From contig NC_052353.1 in the NCBI RefSeq assembly GCF_009727055.1, positions 63,647,088 to 63,711,087 of the forward strand: a stretch of 64,000 bases of DNA. The letters are read 5' to 3'. Below the pieces are notes generated by a model. It saw only the letters and a program-made list of their open reading frames with translations, searched no databases and was not told the DNA's origin. A program made the translations under genes and the position numbers. This stretch comes from Benincasa hispida. Its lineage: Eukaryota; Streptophyta; Magnoliopsida; Cucurbitales; Cucurbitaceae. This document shows positions 54,493 to 64,000 of this stretch, piece by piece (position 1 is the first letter of the stretch; each line of letters begins with the position of its first letter).

Positions 54493-57013
54493 ATGAGGAA
54501 GAGGGAAAGAGAGAACCCTTGTGGGGTTTGTGGCCATTACCACAAATATGAAGAAGGGGAAGTTTGTGGGATTTGTGGTCATCGGGTTCCAGCTACATCG
54601 GAGAAAACTTCGTTGCAAGTTAGTGCGTTTCCTTCTGAGATCTTGCCGGAGTTTCTTTATTTGGGAAGTTATGATAACGCTTCACGCTCTGAACTTTTGA
54701 AGACTCAAGGAATCTCCCGCGTTCTTAACGTACGTTTCAGTTCTTCATTCTCTGTGTCATTAGATTTTATTCCCCTCCTTTTTGGATCAAGTACATAGAA
54801 TTGATTGAAACTTTAGGTTGCTACTGGTTTTTGCCTTTTCTTTTTCTAGGTGATGGATTTAAGCCTTTTAGATTGTTCTGTTATCTGAATGTTTTATAAC
54901 TATTCTATTTCAATTCTGATATGCATCAGCGACAATCATCTTGTAGTTGCTTGTTATGGTCTTGTCCAATTGGATCTCAATGGGGCAGTTGACCATTGAA
55001 ATTAAAATTTTTGTAGGACTGTTGTCTGCAAAGTTGGGTTCTGGTTCATTTTTATTCTTCTCTGTTTCAGCCTCATGGTGTAGATTATCTAGTTCGGTAT
55101 GGATTTTGTGGGGATGGAATAGTTCCTGTCGGAAATTGTTTGATGGGCACAACTTTTTTGGACTGGGGTGGTGATAGTTTGCATTGGATAAAGTTTAACG
55201 GTGCGATGGATGACTTACTTTTATGTATATATGTTGAAATATAGGATTGCTCACCTTCGGTACACCTTGAATCAAATGGAGGGGGTGAGTTATTTTGCTG
55301 ATCGATTATGCATTATCTATACCGAATGCAATGATGTCAAGTTGTCGGCTTCCATGGATATAAAACAAGTTTGATCAGGCTGATGATTATACTAAAAAGA
55401 AGTTTCATTGTAGAATACATATCACGGTTATCTCTTTTGGATGTCATAGAAGTCGTGGTTGTTACTTATACCGACTGTTATATGTTATCACTTGCCTCTG
55501 AAATATATTAGGTGCTCTGAAAATACCCGTCTGACATTTGGTTTTCTCCTCTCTATGTTTGCAGACTGTGCCTGCTTGTCAAAATCTCTACAAGAACTCC
55601 TTCACTTATCACTGCCTCCAATATGATAAGACTTTACCTTTCGATGATGCTGTTGAATTTCTAGGTGCCCTTTATTTATATTCTCCAAAATGTTGTATCT
55701 GCTAATTCATTTGTTAGGTTAGTCCATGTGTTGCACCGTTCTTCATTCAAACATGACTTAAAAAAAGCCCGATGCAGAATAGTCTTCCGATGGCTGTCTT
55801 GTAGGCTATTACTTTAATCCAGTATTAGATTACACTGAACAAATGACTTGGTTATGAACATGTCATTAGCTTTCTATCATTCACTTATTCCAGAAGTCTA
55901 ACTTGCCCGGTGTTGCTTATGATTTACAGAGTTATGTGAAAGAGACAAAGCTCGGGTTCTGGTGCACTGCATGTCAGGAAAAAATAGGTTTGAACTATTC
56001 ACATTTGTTATCCTCTTCCCTATTCGTAGATAAAGCTGGAACTCTGCAATTTATATGTGCCTATGTCGACGTGGGATCAAAGAACAAAAATGGTCATATG
56101 AAAGAAGTTTAGTTCTGCATAACTATCCTCTCTAATAGGTTACACTTATGTATTACAGGTCTCCAGCTATTGTTATAGCATTCTTGATGAAATGTAAAGG
56201 TTGGAGACTTGCTCAGAGTTATCAGTGGGTGAAAGAGCGGAGACCATCCGTAGACTTAACTGAATGTATGTATATCACACATTATACTGAAGTTCCTTTT
56301 TCTGATTTTTGAATAAGAAAATATCTGTCATTCAGTTCTCCCTAAATCTCCGAATTATTTGGTCTAATGTGCGTTTCTTGGTTCACGAGCTGCCATAAGG
56401 CATGTCTTTACACCTACTAGTAACCGTAAATTGCTCATTTGTTATTTATTTATTATTTTTTTTAACCAAATAGTATAACCATTTCTTAAGTTTTATTCAT
56501 CACATGGGCCTGCACTGTATCTGCTTGCTCTTTAATGAAGCTCTATGCAATATCCATGTTTTGGTCATATAACCTGTTTGTTCTGATTGTTTTCCATTTC
56601 ATTCAGCTTCGATCTCCAACGTTTTCTATTCTTTCTTTGGAATGTTTTCATCCGCAAATAGTAGTCTTGATTAACATTTTTGGTCTGTGAAAATAGCTAT
56701 CTATCAGCAGCTGCAAGAGTATGAGCAGAAGGTTTTTGGATTATCTGAAAACGCCCTCCCAACCCTGCCAATCTTCCCTCCTGTTGGTCCGCCTTCTTTT
56801 AGCTTTGGCTTCCCAAAGACTGGCGACCCAGTTCCTACAACTCCATTCAACAGCATTGGTGCAACATCGATCTTTTCCCGCCTGCCCATAGACGTACCTT
56901 CCCACGAGTTTACATTCGGTGCTGGCCAAACTCAAAACAGTTTCTCCGCTAGTCCTTTTGGTGCTAATCCACGGAACTCAACCAGCAACAACATCCAAAT
57001 GGACAATGCTTAA
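54493..57013 (+). CDS. IBR5: IBR5-like dual-specificity protein phosphatase, five exons
   Basis: Exons 54493-54729, 55565-55664, 55930-55987, 56159-56265 and 56697-57013, joined in one frame of 272 codons; all introns are GT-AG. The N terminus has two CxxC pairs (C10/C13 and C25/C28) around HYHKYEEGE. The dual-specificity phosphatase domain starts at about residue 45 (SEILPEFLYLGSYDNASRSE). The signature HCMSGKNR gives nucleophile C126 and phosphate-binding R132, with D106/D107 in the likely general-acid loop. The tail after residue ~185 is rich in F, P and S, as in Arabidopsis IBR5 (At2g04550, 257 aa). IBR5 modulates auxin and abscisic acid responses and acts on the MAP kinase MPK12. The start at 54493 gives MRKRERENPC, the family N terminus. 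Confidence 0.95.
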
Positions 57014-60000
57014 AAACTCTCAAGTCAGCCATCTTAATAGTTTCTTCAAGATCCATCCATAGTTTTTTTTTTCTTTCAACTGCAAACAAGTTTGTCAGTT
57101 GTGATGAGTCTTGCTGAATTTGAGGGGTGAAGAAAGTGGCAAACTTTGGGTTTGTATGATTAATGGGTGTGGTTTTACATTACTCTTTGGGTTTGTACCT
57201 CAAATGCAGTGAGATATTGTTGACTCATCACTAATCTTATACAATGTCATAAATATCAGCAGCCCTCTCTACTCTTTCTCTCTCTCTCTTAAGTCTTACC
57301 CTTTTAGATTAGTGTTCTGTGGTTGTCTTTGTGCTATGATGGGTTTGTTTCAGTGTTATTTTTTTGACTCAGAACTGTTAGAATTTGCTTTATCAGAATG
57401 TCCAAACAAGAGCTTCTTTTTTGCAACTTGAAGTTCAGTTCTGTTCTCTGTTATCCTTTTCTGAGAATGTTCTGCCTATTACTGCTACTACTACTTTCAT
57501 TTTCCCTTCACGTGTCATCTTTTTCCTCTAAAGCTTTTGCACGCTTCTCTTATCTTGTTTGGTCATGTTTGGACTCTTAATTTCTTGGTTTAAATATTAC
57601 TTTGGTTCTATATTTTTGACTTTGGTTCATTTTGAGTTCAATACTTTTAACTTTGGTTCATTTCTCTCAAAATGTCCATCATTTTTATACTTTTAAAAAG
57701 TAATCATTTTTGTCTTTTCATTTTTTATGGACCAAAATAGATATTTTTGAAAGTTTAAGAACTAAATCAAACAAAAGTTGAAAGCAAAGAATTAAAATGA
57801 ACATTTTGAAAGTATAAGAATTAAATAAACCAAATTTAAGAGTATAATTGCAACAATGAATATTTCCACCCCATTTTACCGGCAAACTTAATTTCTGTTA
57901 CCTTGTGGTAACTATTTCGTTTTTTTGTTTTTGGTTTTTGAAAATTAATTTTCTTTCCTCCACATTTCTTATAATAATTTACATCTTTTTTAAGTTTAAT
58001 GGTTGAATTCTTAGCCAAATTTCAAAAATAAAAACAATTTAAAGTTATCAAAATTTGATTTGGTTTTTTATGGAGATGGAAGTAGTATCCGACTTCATTT
58101 TAAAAAACAAAAACAAAAATTAAAATAGTTACAAAATGGACTTAAAATTTCCATTTTTATCACAAGTTTTTAAAATTTCTACTGAAAAAAAGGAACCTTT
58201 TCTCTCTTTATTAGCATGGTGAAATGATTTTTGGTGCAATCTTTTATCTCATTTTGCTTTTGGCAATGATTTTTTTCTTTTCATGAAGGTGTACTTGTGT
58301 GGTAATTTCATTTTCTTTTTCAAATTTAATTTAAACAAATGGCTATGGTTGACTAGTTTAAAAGCTATATATGTTGTTACCCCTTCTTTTTATAAGCAAA
58401 ATCTTATTTATGTTCTTTAAATGTTGAATTAGTTAGACTTTGTTTAAAACATAACAAATTAGACGAAAATGTCCAGAAGAAAATGTTCATTTAAAAAAGT
58501 ACTTGATGCCTTTGTCCTAATTTTGTATTTCGGTTTAAATACTATTTTGGTTGTGTTTCATCCATCTTTCTTCTTATACTCTCAAAATGTTGTCGTGGTT
58601 TCTATTCATTCAAATTTGATTCATTTTAATTCATATACTTCCAAATTATAAATTTTGACATGTTTCCAAAATTTTAACTTATTTTATAACCCATAGAAAT
58701 TATTTAATACAAACTCATTGGTACATGATAAGAAATTTAGTGAATGTAAATGTCATACCAATTTTTTTTTTTTTTTTTATCAAAAAACCATGAGATAAAA
58801 TTGAAATTAAATAGGTTAAAATAATAACTTAAATAAAAGATTAAAATAATATTTAATCCTAGTAATTATCTTTCAAATGAAAAAATAAAGGGGGAATAGA
58901 AACAAATTTGTTGCTTTAGACCATGAAGAAAGAAATAGAAAATATTAATGTAAGTTGGGATCAAATTATTGTGATATGACCTCTTATTTTGTGTATAAGA
59001 TTAATATGAAATGACAATAAATTCATATTCCATATGAAATGTTTTTTGAAAACGACTGCAACAATGATGTAGTTGTCAATTCCTATAATGTTTTGAGAAA
59101 TTTTCATGTTGAATTTATTAAAAGATCAATTGAATGAACCATCCTAACCACAAATAAATCACATCATAAGATTGAAATAACAATTTGTGAATCAATGGAA
59201 GGTATTCATAGATCACTGAATAATGTTTTTGTTAAGCGTATATCTTCAACTAAACTGTTGAGGTTCCAATGTTTATTTACCAGCTAAAAAGATTATTATA
59301 GTTTAATGAAATTTCTTAAATTTTTTAAAATTGTTAAAAGGATGTACTCATAAATCATTTGTATGTTTTGAATTTTTTTCCTCTTAAATCAACTATAAGT
59401 TTCAATGATTTTAATATCAATATCAAAATTTTAATTTTACTAAATATATCAATAAAATATCGATAACAACAAATATAATATTTATGTAAGAAAAAAAGAT
59501 TATTTATCATATAATAATTAAGTTGTTTTACTCCTATCGTGTTCCGTCTCTAGAGGTTGGAGTTCAATCCTCCGCAAATTTATGTTTTACTCTCAAACTT
59601 AGTTAATGGATATTATTATTATTATTATTTCTATTCATATTGGACTCATATCATTCTTTATATTTTACGAGCATTCATCAAAGATATTAGATATTGGAGA
59701 TATGAATGTTGAACCCTTGATTTACAGATACATAAGTTCATTATTACGTAAACGATCAAATTAAACTTAATTAGCTCTCATCATTTGCAACGACTACAAA
59801 AGAGTTATACATCTGCCCCAAAAAAAATGTTTCATCCATGTTGACGAAAAATGTCAAAGTATCAATTTTACAAAACTGTTTAATAAAATGAATAGAAAAG
59901 ATTACGGGAAAGACTAGAGAAATAAAAAATAAAAAAATATATATTGTAATTAATAAATAAATATTTTATACTTTATAAACTATATAAAATATCTATTATT

Positions 60001-60373
60001 TATATTATATTTACATTAGTTTGATCCGGCAGTTTATTCCATATTTATGATTTTTTTACCATACGAAAATATCAACACGTCACAAGAAGAGAGGGAAGAA
60101 AAGAGAGATTTTTTTTTTTTTTTTTTCCTTTTTAAAGATATATTGTAATGTTTGTAAATGATGATTTAATGAGGTTGAAAGAGTAGATATCATTCATTAT
60201 CATCATGTAATTAATCACAAGTTCCAACCTTTCAACTAATAATAAAACCATACATAGGATAAATTTTTATGAAAAATATTAAAGGAAGCCAAAATAAACA
60301 AATCACATGATTATGGAAATAATTAATAAAGATCAAAAAGTAGAGAGTAAATTAAGAATGGAAAAAAGGAAAA
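57014..60373. other. AT-rich intergenic sequence with a MITE-like inverted repeat
   Basis: Begins with the IBR5 3' untranslated region. No gene is supported. An inverted repeat lies at 57640-57845. A sequence GGTTGGAGTTCAATCCTCC at 59556 resembles a tRNA B box, but no tRNA fold surrounds it. A T run at 60111-60126 and an ATT microsatellite at 59617-59635 are present. Confidence 0.6.
57640..57845. repeat. MITE-like inverted repeat
   Basis: Left arm around 57640-57682 (CTTTGGTTCATTT, CAAAATGTCCAT) pairs imperfectly with the right arm around 57797-57845 (ATGAACATTTTGAAAG, AAACCAAATTTAAGAGTA). Arms are about 45 bp and the loop about 115 bp. The CTTTGGTTC/TATACTTTC wording is common in small non-coding plant repeats. 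No target duplication was resolved. Confidence 0.45.
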
Positions 60374-60745
60374 TCAATGCCCCAAAACGACGATTCTATC
60401 AGAAATCTGTTCTTCAGGTGAAATGGTCTCAAGTTCTAAACCCACAGCCCGTTCTTCAGCGGCCTCCGTGGACTCTGACGTGGACAGCGCCATCGAAAGC
60501 TTCCCTACTACTTTATACGTGTCATCAAAGTCGTCCTCGTCATCGTTCTCGTTGTAGTTGGCGGAGGCGATGCGGCCGATGTGCTGGCAGTGGTCCCCCC
60601 TGTCGGAGTATCCACCTGGGCAGAACGGCTCCACCGCGTGCCCCACCGCGTGGATGCCGAAGTGGTCGGAATCCGCGTCCGCGACATCGCAAATCAAGAT
60701 GGCAATGATGACGCAAACAAATGACAACCCTTTCGAAATTCCCAT
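60374..60745 (-). CDS. Small secreted protein of unknown function, 123 aa
   Basis: A single-exon frame runs from ATG at 60745 to TGA at 60374. Residues 1-24 form a good signal peptide: MGISK, a hydrophobic core FVCVIIAILIC, then DVADA and a likely cleavage site. The mature part has a short cysteine segment FCPGGYSDRGDHCQH at about residues 41-55, a strongly acidic stretch ENDDEDDFDD at about 67-76 and a serine/glutamate-rich end. The local base composition is clearly GC-richer than the spacer on both sides, as expected for a coding exon. I do not recognise the family. An antisense frame (60307-60708) overlaps it, but it is arginine/proline-rich and looks like a shadow. A TATA-like box lies about 70 bp upstream. 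Confidence 0.65.
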   Translation of the reverse strand: MGISKGLSFVCVIIAILICDVADADSDHFGIHAVGHAVEPFCPGGYSDRGDHCQHIGRIASANYNENDDEDDFDDTYKVVGKLSMALSTSESTEAAEERAVGLELETISPEEQISDRIVVLGH

Positions 60746-60815
60746 TTTAGCCTTATTAATATGACTAGTTTTTTTTTTTTCTTTTTCTTTTTTTTTAAAA
60801 CAAAATTAATTTTAT

Positions 60816-60823
60816 CTTATATA
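60816..60823 (-). promoter_or_regulatory. Possible TATA box of the small secreted protein gene
   Basis: TATATAAG on the minus strand, 71-78 bp before the start codon at 60745. In such AT-rich sequence a chance match is possible. Confidence 0.35.
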
Positions 60824-63800
60824 TGTGTTAAGATGGGGATTTCAAATGGGAGATGAAATTTGAGTTGGAGATTTATAAGGATTTTTTTTTCCTTTTTCTA
60901 ATTTCTATTATTTGATTGATTTACTATTATGGGGGCATTTTGGTTTGTGGTTTATTATTATTTTTGGAGTGGAGAGCTGGTCTTGAGGCTTAAAAATCGA
61001 GTTTTGCACTTTCATTTTAAGGCAGCGTTTGTTTATTATTTATTTATATATTTTTTAAATTATTGGAAATGGTTGGTAAATTTTTTTTTTTTTTTAAATT
61101 ATTGGAAATTATTTTTTAAAAATCATTTAAAGTTATATTTAGTTTGGCTTATTAATATATTCTCTAATCTCTAATTACATCTTATTAAAATTCAAAGATT
61201 GCAATATACACATTTGTTATTAGGTATATAATTGTTCCAATCAATTAATCAAACTTTATGAATTGCTACATTGAAAATGTAGAAATAATTTTTTTTCCTT
61301 AGTCGTGATGGCAGTTCATCCTTGAAATGAAAATCAAGATTTTTTTATCGTTAATATTATAATGTTCAATTTTATAAAATTAAATAGGTAGATAACATAC
61401 TCCATAATTTAAGAAAACATATTTTGAGTAGTGGGTTTGGGCCTTATGTGATATTTAAGGGTATAATTATAACAATGATGGTAAAAAAAAGTAATAAAAT
61501 TGCACCTAATTCCATGTAGCCTTTTTTATACAAAGTTGGAAAAAGAATATATAAAAAAAACCAAAAATTATTATTGGATGTAGTTTGAGTTACACAACAG
61601 ATGAATGTTAATTTATTAGTACATATTACAACTGTCCACCTCCTTATTTGAAAAAAAAATGTTGATTTTCTACGTATATATTGTTAATCATTACTTAAAT
61701 TATATATTAAAAATGCAAAATACGATATTTTGTGGCTCCTTCAATGACGTCAGCGGTAACTTTTGTATTTTTTTCCTGTAAAAACCACATTACAAAGAAA
61801 AGTAAGGAAAATTAAGAAAAAAGCAAAACCATAACTAAGCTTAAAAAGGTATATTCCCATACTAAATTTTGGATGTATTGTTTTAAGGTTAGAATTCCAT
61901 AAATTCTGAAAAACTTTATTTTAGTTTTGAACTTTAGAAAACAATATATACACACATATACTAATCGAAACTATCCTTATTATTTCTATCAATATTTACA
62001 CATTTTTATGGATTCGATATTAGGTGAATCAACCTTTCTATTTTATCATAAAAAATCTATGAAACATAAAAAATAAACAACATAATATCACTATGTTAAT
62101 ATAATTTAAATGACAAATATTTTCACTTATTTTTTAAAAAATAAAATATTAATTTAATAATTTAATAATTTCTTTGAATTTTTTAAAAATAAATTTTCCA
62201 AAAGTATCTATTAGCATTTTATCATGATACTTTTATCGACATTTTTTTTTGTAAAATTGAGACTTAAATAATTTTCTGTATCGACGTTGACATTTTAAAT
62301 ATTGCTTTAAATTATCACATACATTATCCCACTAAACTCAAAATGATAAGGAGAAAAGAAGAAGAAGAAGAAGACGACGACTAAATTTTTTCTTTTAAAG
62401 TTGAAAGTAAACATTTTAAAATGAAAAATTATTTCAAATAGTAAAATTGAGAAAATATTTACAAGATATAACAAAATTTTAGAACTACAAATAATAAACG
62501 CTGATAGACACGGATAAATTTTATCAATATCTATCAATATCATTGATAGACACGGATAGAAGTCTATCAGTGTCTATTAGCATCTGTCTTTTGAGATTTA
62601 CATTAATTGTATTGTTACTCCACAATGAATAAATTAATTAAGATTTAAACATATAACATTTTCAAGGACATTTTCAATCTAGCGAATCAAAATCACCCTA
62701 AATTGATATATATTATTCACGATTTCAACAAAGTTTAATTTTTGTAACACAAGTTGTTATTTCAAATCCCACCTAGAGCTTTTTTTTCCATTTTTATTTT
62801 ATTTTTACCTTTTGAAGAATCTGTTTTTTTTTTCATTACATTTCTTTATTTTTATTTTTTCTTTATTAATTTTCTTATTTACAAAAAATAATTCTCCAAT
62901 ATTTATATTTTATTTTAATTCTGAATTTTGATTTATATATTATTTTAATTTTCAATATGTATGTTGTTTTTTTTATATTTAAAATTTCAACTTCCGGACA
63001 TTTTTTTGTTATTTTTTATATTTTATTTATTAATTTTTCTATTTACAAAAATAATATACTATATTTATATCTTATTTTAATTTTGAATTTTAAAATTTTC
63101 CAGTATTTAGATTTAATATATTATTTTAATTTTCAATATGTATATTAAATATAAAATCAATATGTATATTATTATTATTTTTTTTTTTTATATTTCAACT
63201 TTTGGGCATTAAGTTTTACTCTGTGTTTATATATTATTTTTAATTCTAATATTTTGAGCATATCTAAAACTGTATAGAATTTTACAATATATAAATTTTG
63301 TTGACTAAGACATTCATTTAGTTTAACTCTAATATTTTATAACCATGTCATTTACATAATAATAATACAGATAAGTTGGATTTGACTTGACATTATTTAA
63401 GACAAATGACTCAAGTTAGAAATGACAGTGTCTATCAGATTTGGGCAACATATAAAGGATATGATATAATTTTGTTATTATATTTAGTTGTCATCGAGAC
63501 TTACTTGTATTAGATGACATAAATTTTTAATAATATATTTTTCGATGTTTAATGTATCACATCTTCTTTATTTATATTATATTGTTACAAAAAAAATAAA
63601 TAAAAAATAAAAAACAAGAAACAAGAAATAGTTATGCAAAGAAATAATTATCAAATAAATTTCTATTTCTATTTTTTTAAAAAAAAATAAAATAGATAGG
63701 AATAGTTATCAAAAGTAATTATGTTTCTTATTAGTTATCAAAAGTAATTATGTTTCTTATTCTAAAAAAAAGAAGAAACGAAAAACAAGAAACAATGAAT

Positions 63801-64000
63801 GAAAAATAGAAACTAGGAAACGAGAACGTTATCAATCAACCCAAAATTAATTGTTAAAAAAATCTCAATCCAAAGTGAAATCTTTCCCTTTGGAATAAAT
63901 ACTAATCCTTAAACATTATGATCATGATTTGAATTGAATAGAATGAATTGATATGTACTTGCAGTAAATGTGATTTCATCTAACTGTAAATTTAAATAGT
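60824..64000. other. AT-rich intergenic sequence to the window end
   Basis: No gene supported; the open frames are low-complexity. Poly(T) and poly(A) tracts are frequent. A (GAA)n stretch lies at 62354-62376 and a TGATAGA/TCTATCA repeat cluster at 62500-62588. A direct duplication with AGTTATCAAAAGTAATTATG at 63702 and 63733 is seen near the end. Confidence 0.6.
62500..62588. repeat. Palindromic TGATAGACACGGATAGAAG / TCTATCAGTGTCTA repeat cluster
   Basis: CTGATAGACACGGATAAA at 62501, TTGATAGACACGGATAGAAG at 62543 and the inverted CTATCAGTGTCTATTAG at 62564 form overlapping direct and inverted copies of one ~16-bp motif. I associate this motif with dispersed non-coding repeats of cucurbit genomes. 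Confidence 0.7.

Noticed and set aside
59540..59580. tRNA-like B box GGAGTTCAATCCTCC
   Set aside because: No matching A box or cloverleaf at the right distance, and no poly(A) tail to support a SINE.
60307..60708. 133-codon plus-strand frame opposite the small secreted protein
   Set aside because: Its R/P/S-rich composition is what the complement of a GC-rich exon gives. The minus frame has a proper signal peptide and start.

Overview
This is a plant nuclear window, most likely from a cucurbit. It holds two intron-containing genes typical of flowering plants and one small open reading frame. The rest is AT-rich spacer and a deep pile of nested LTR retrotransposons. The cucurbit assignment is an inference: the Copia family that dominates 5.7-28.8 kb and the short TCTATCA/TGATAGA repeats near 62.5 kb look like sequences I associate with Cucumis and its relatives. 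Plastid-derived fragments sit inside one retrotransposon, so this is nuclear DNA and not an organelle genome.

Layout. 0-3.2 kb is a decayed LINE on the minus strand. Its RNase H end is tandemly triplicated and it is split by an LTR-like insertion. 3.26-5.68 kb is the 3' part of a minus-strand chromodomain Ty3/Gypsy element, fused directly to a minus-strand Copia element (5.68-10.02 kb). That Copia gag gene is interrupted by about 1.3 kb of scrambled plastid DNA (atpB, ndhD, ycf15, ycf2, psbB). 10.03-28.85 kb is a plus-strand member of the same Copia group with 2.2-kb LTRs. It is interrupted by a complete non-autonomous Gypsy-type element (13569-20407, flanked by GTAAC) that carries gag and protease remnants but no reverse transcriptase, and by a related LTR fragment (23701-25636). 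28.85-37.3 kb holds an inverted LTR fragment and a third, Tnt1-like Copia element, itself interrupted by a minus-strand solo LTR. Inside that solo LTR is a perfect-looking Nextera mate-pair junction adapter (32351-32387), an assembly artefact.

Genes. 38871-43815 (+) is an eight-exon gene for chloroplast-type tRNase Z (TRZ2-like, 347 aa as spliced here), with one GC-AG intron and a tandem duplication upstream. A complete Copia element with 224-bp LTRs and a CAAAC target duplication (44978-50701) separates it from a five-exon IBR5-like dual-specificity phosphatase gene at 54493-57013 (+, 272 aa). In Arabidopsis the counterparts are At2g04530 and At2g04550, so the pair looks like conserved microsynteny. 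A 123-aa secreted protein of unknown function is encoded on the minus strand at 60374-60745. The last 3 kb is AT-rich spacer with short repeats.

The two recognised genes work in separate processes: plastid tRNA 3' maturation and auxin/MAP-kinase signalling. I see no gene cluster, CRISPR array, rRNA or tRNA gene. The most interesting content is structural: the plastid-DNA mosaic with flanking duplication, the gag-only Gypsy element with one block-swapped LTR, arrays of a CGATCG-centred motif in the large Copia LTR and leader, and the sequencing-adapter remnant.
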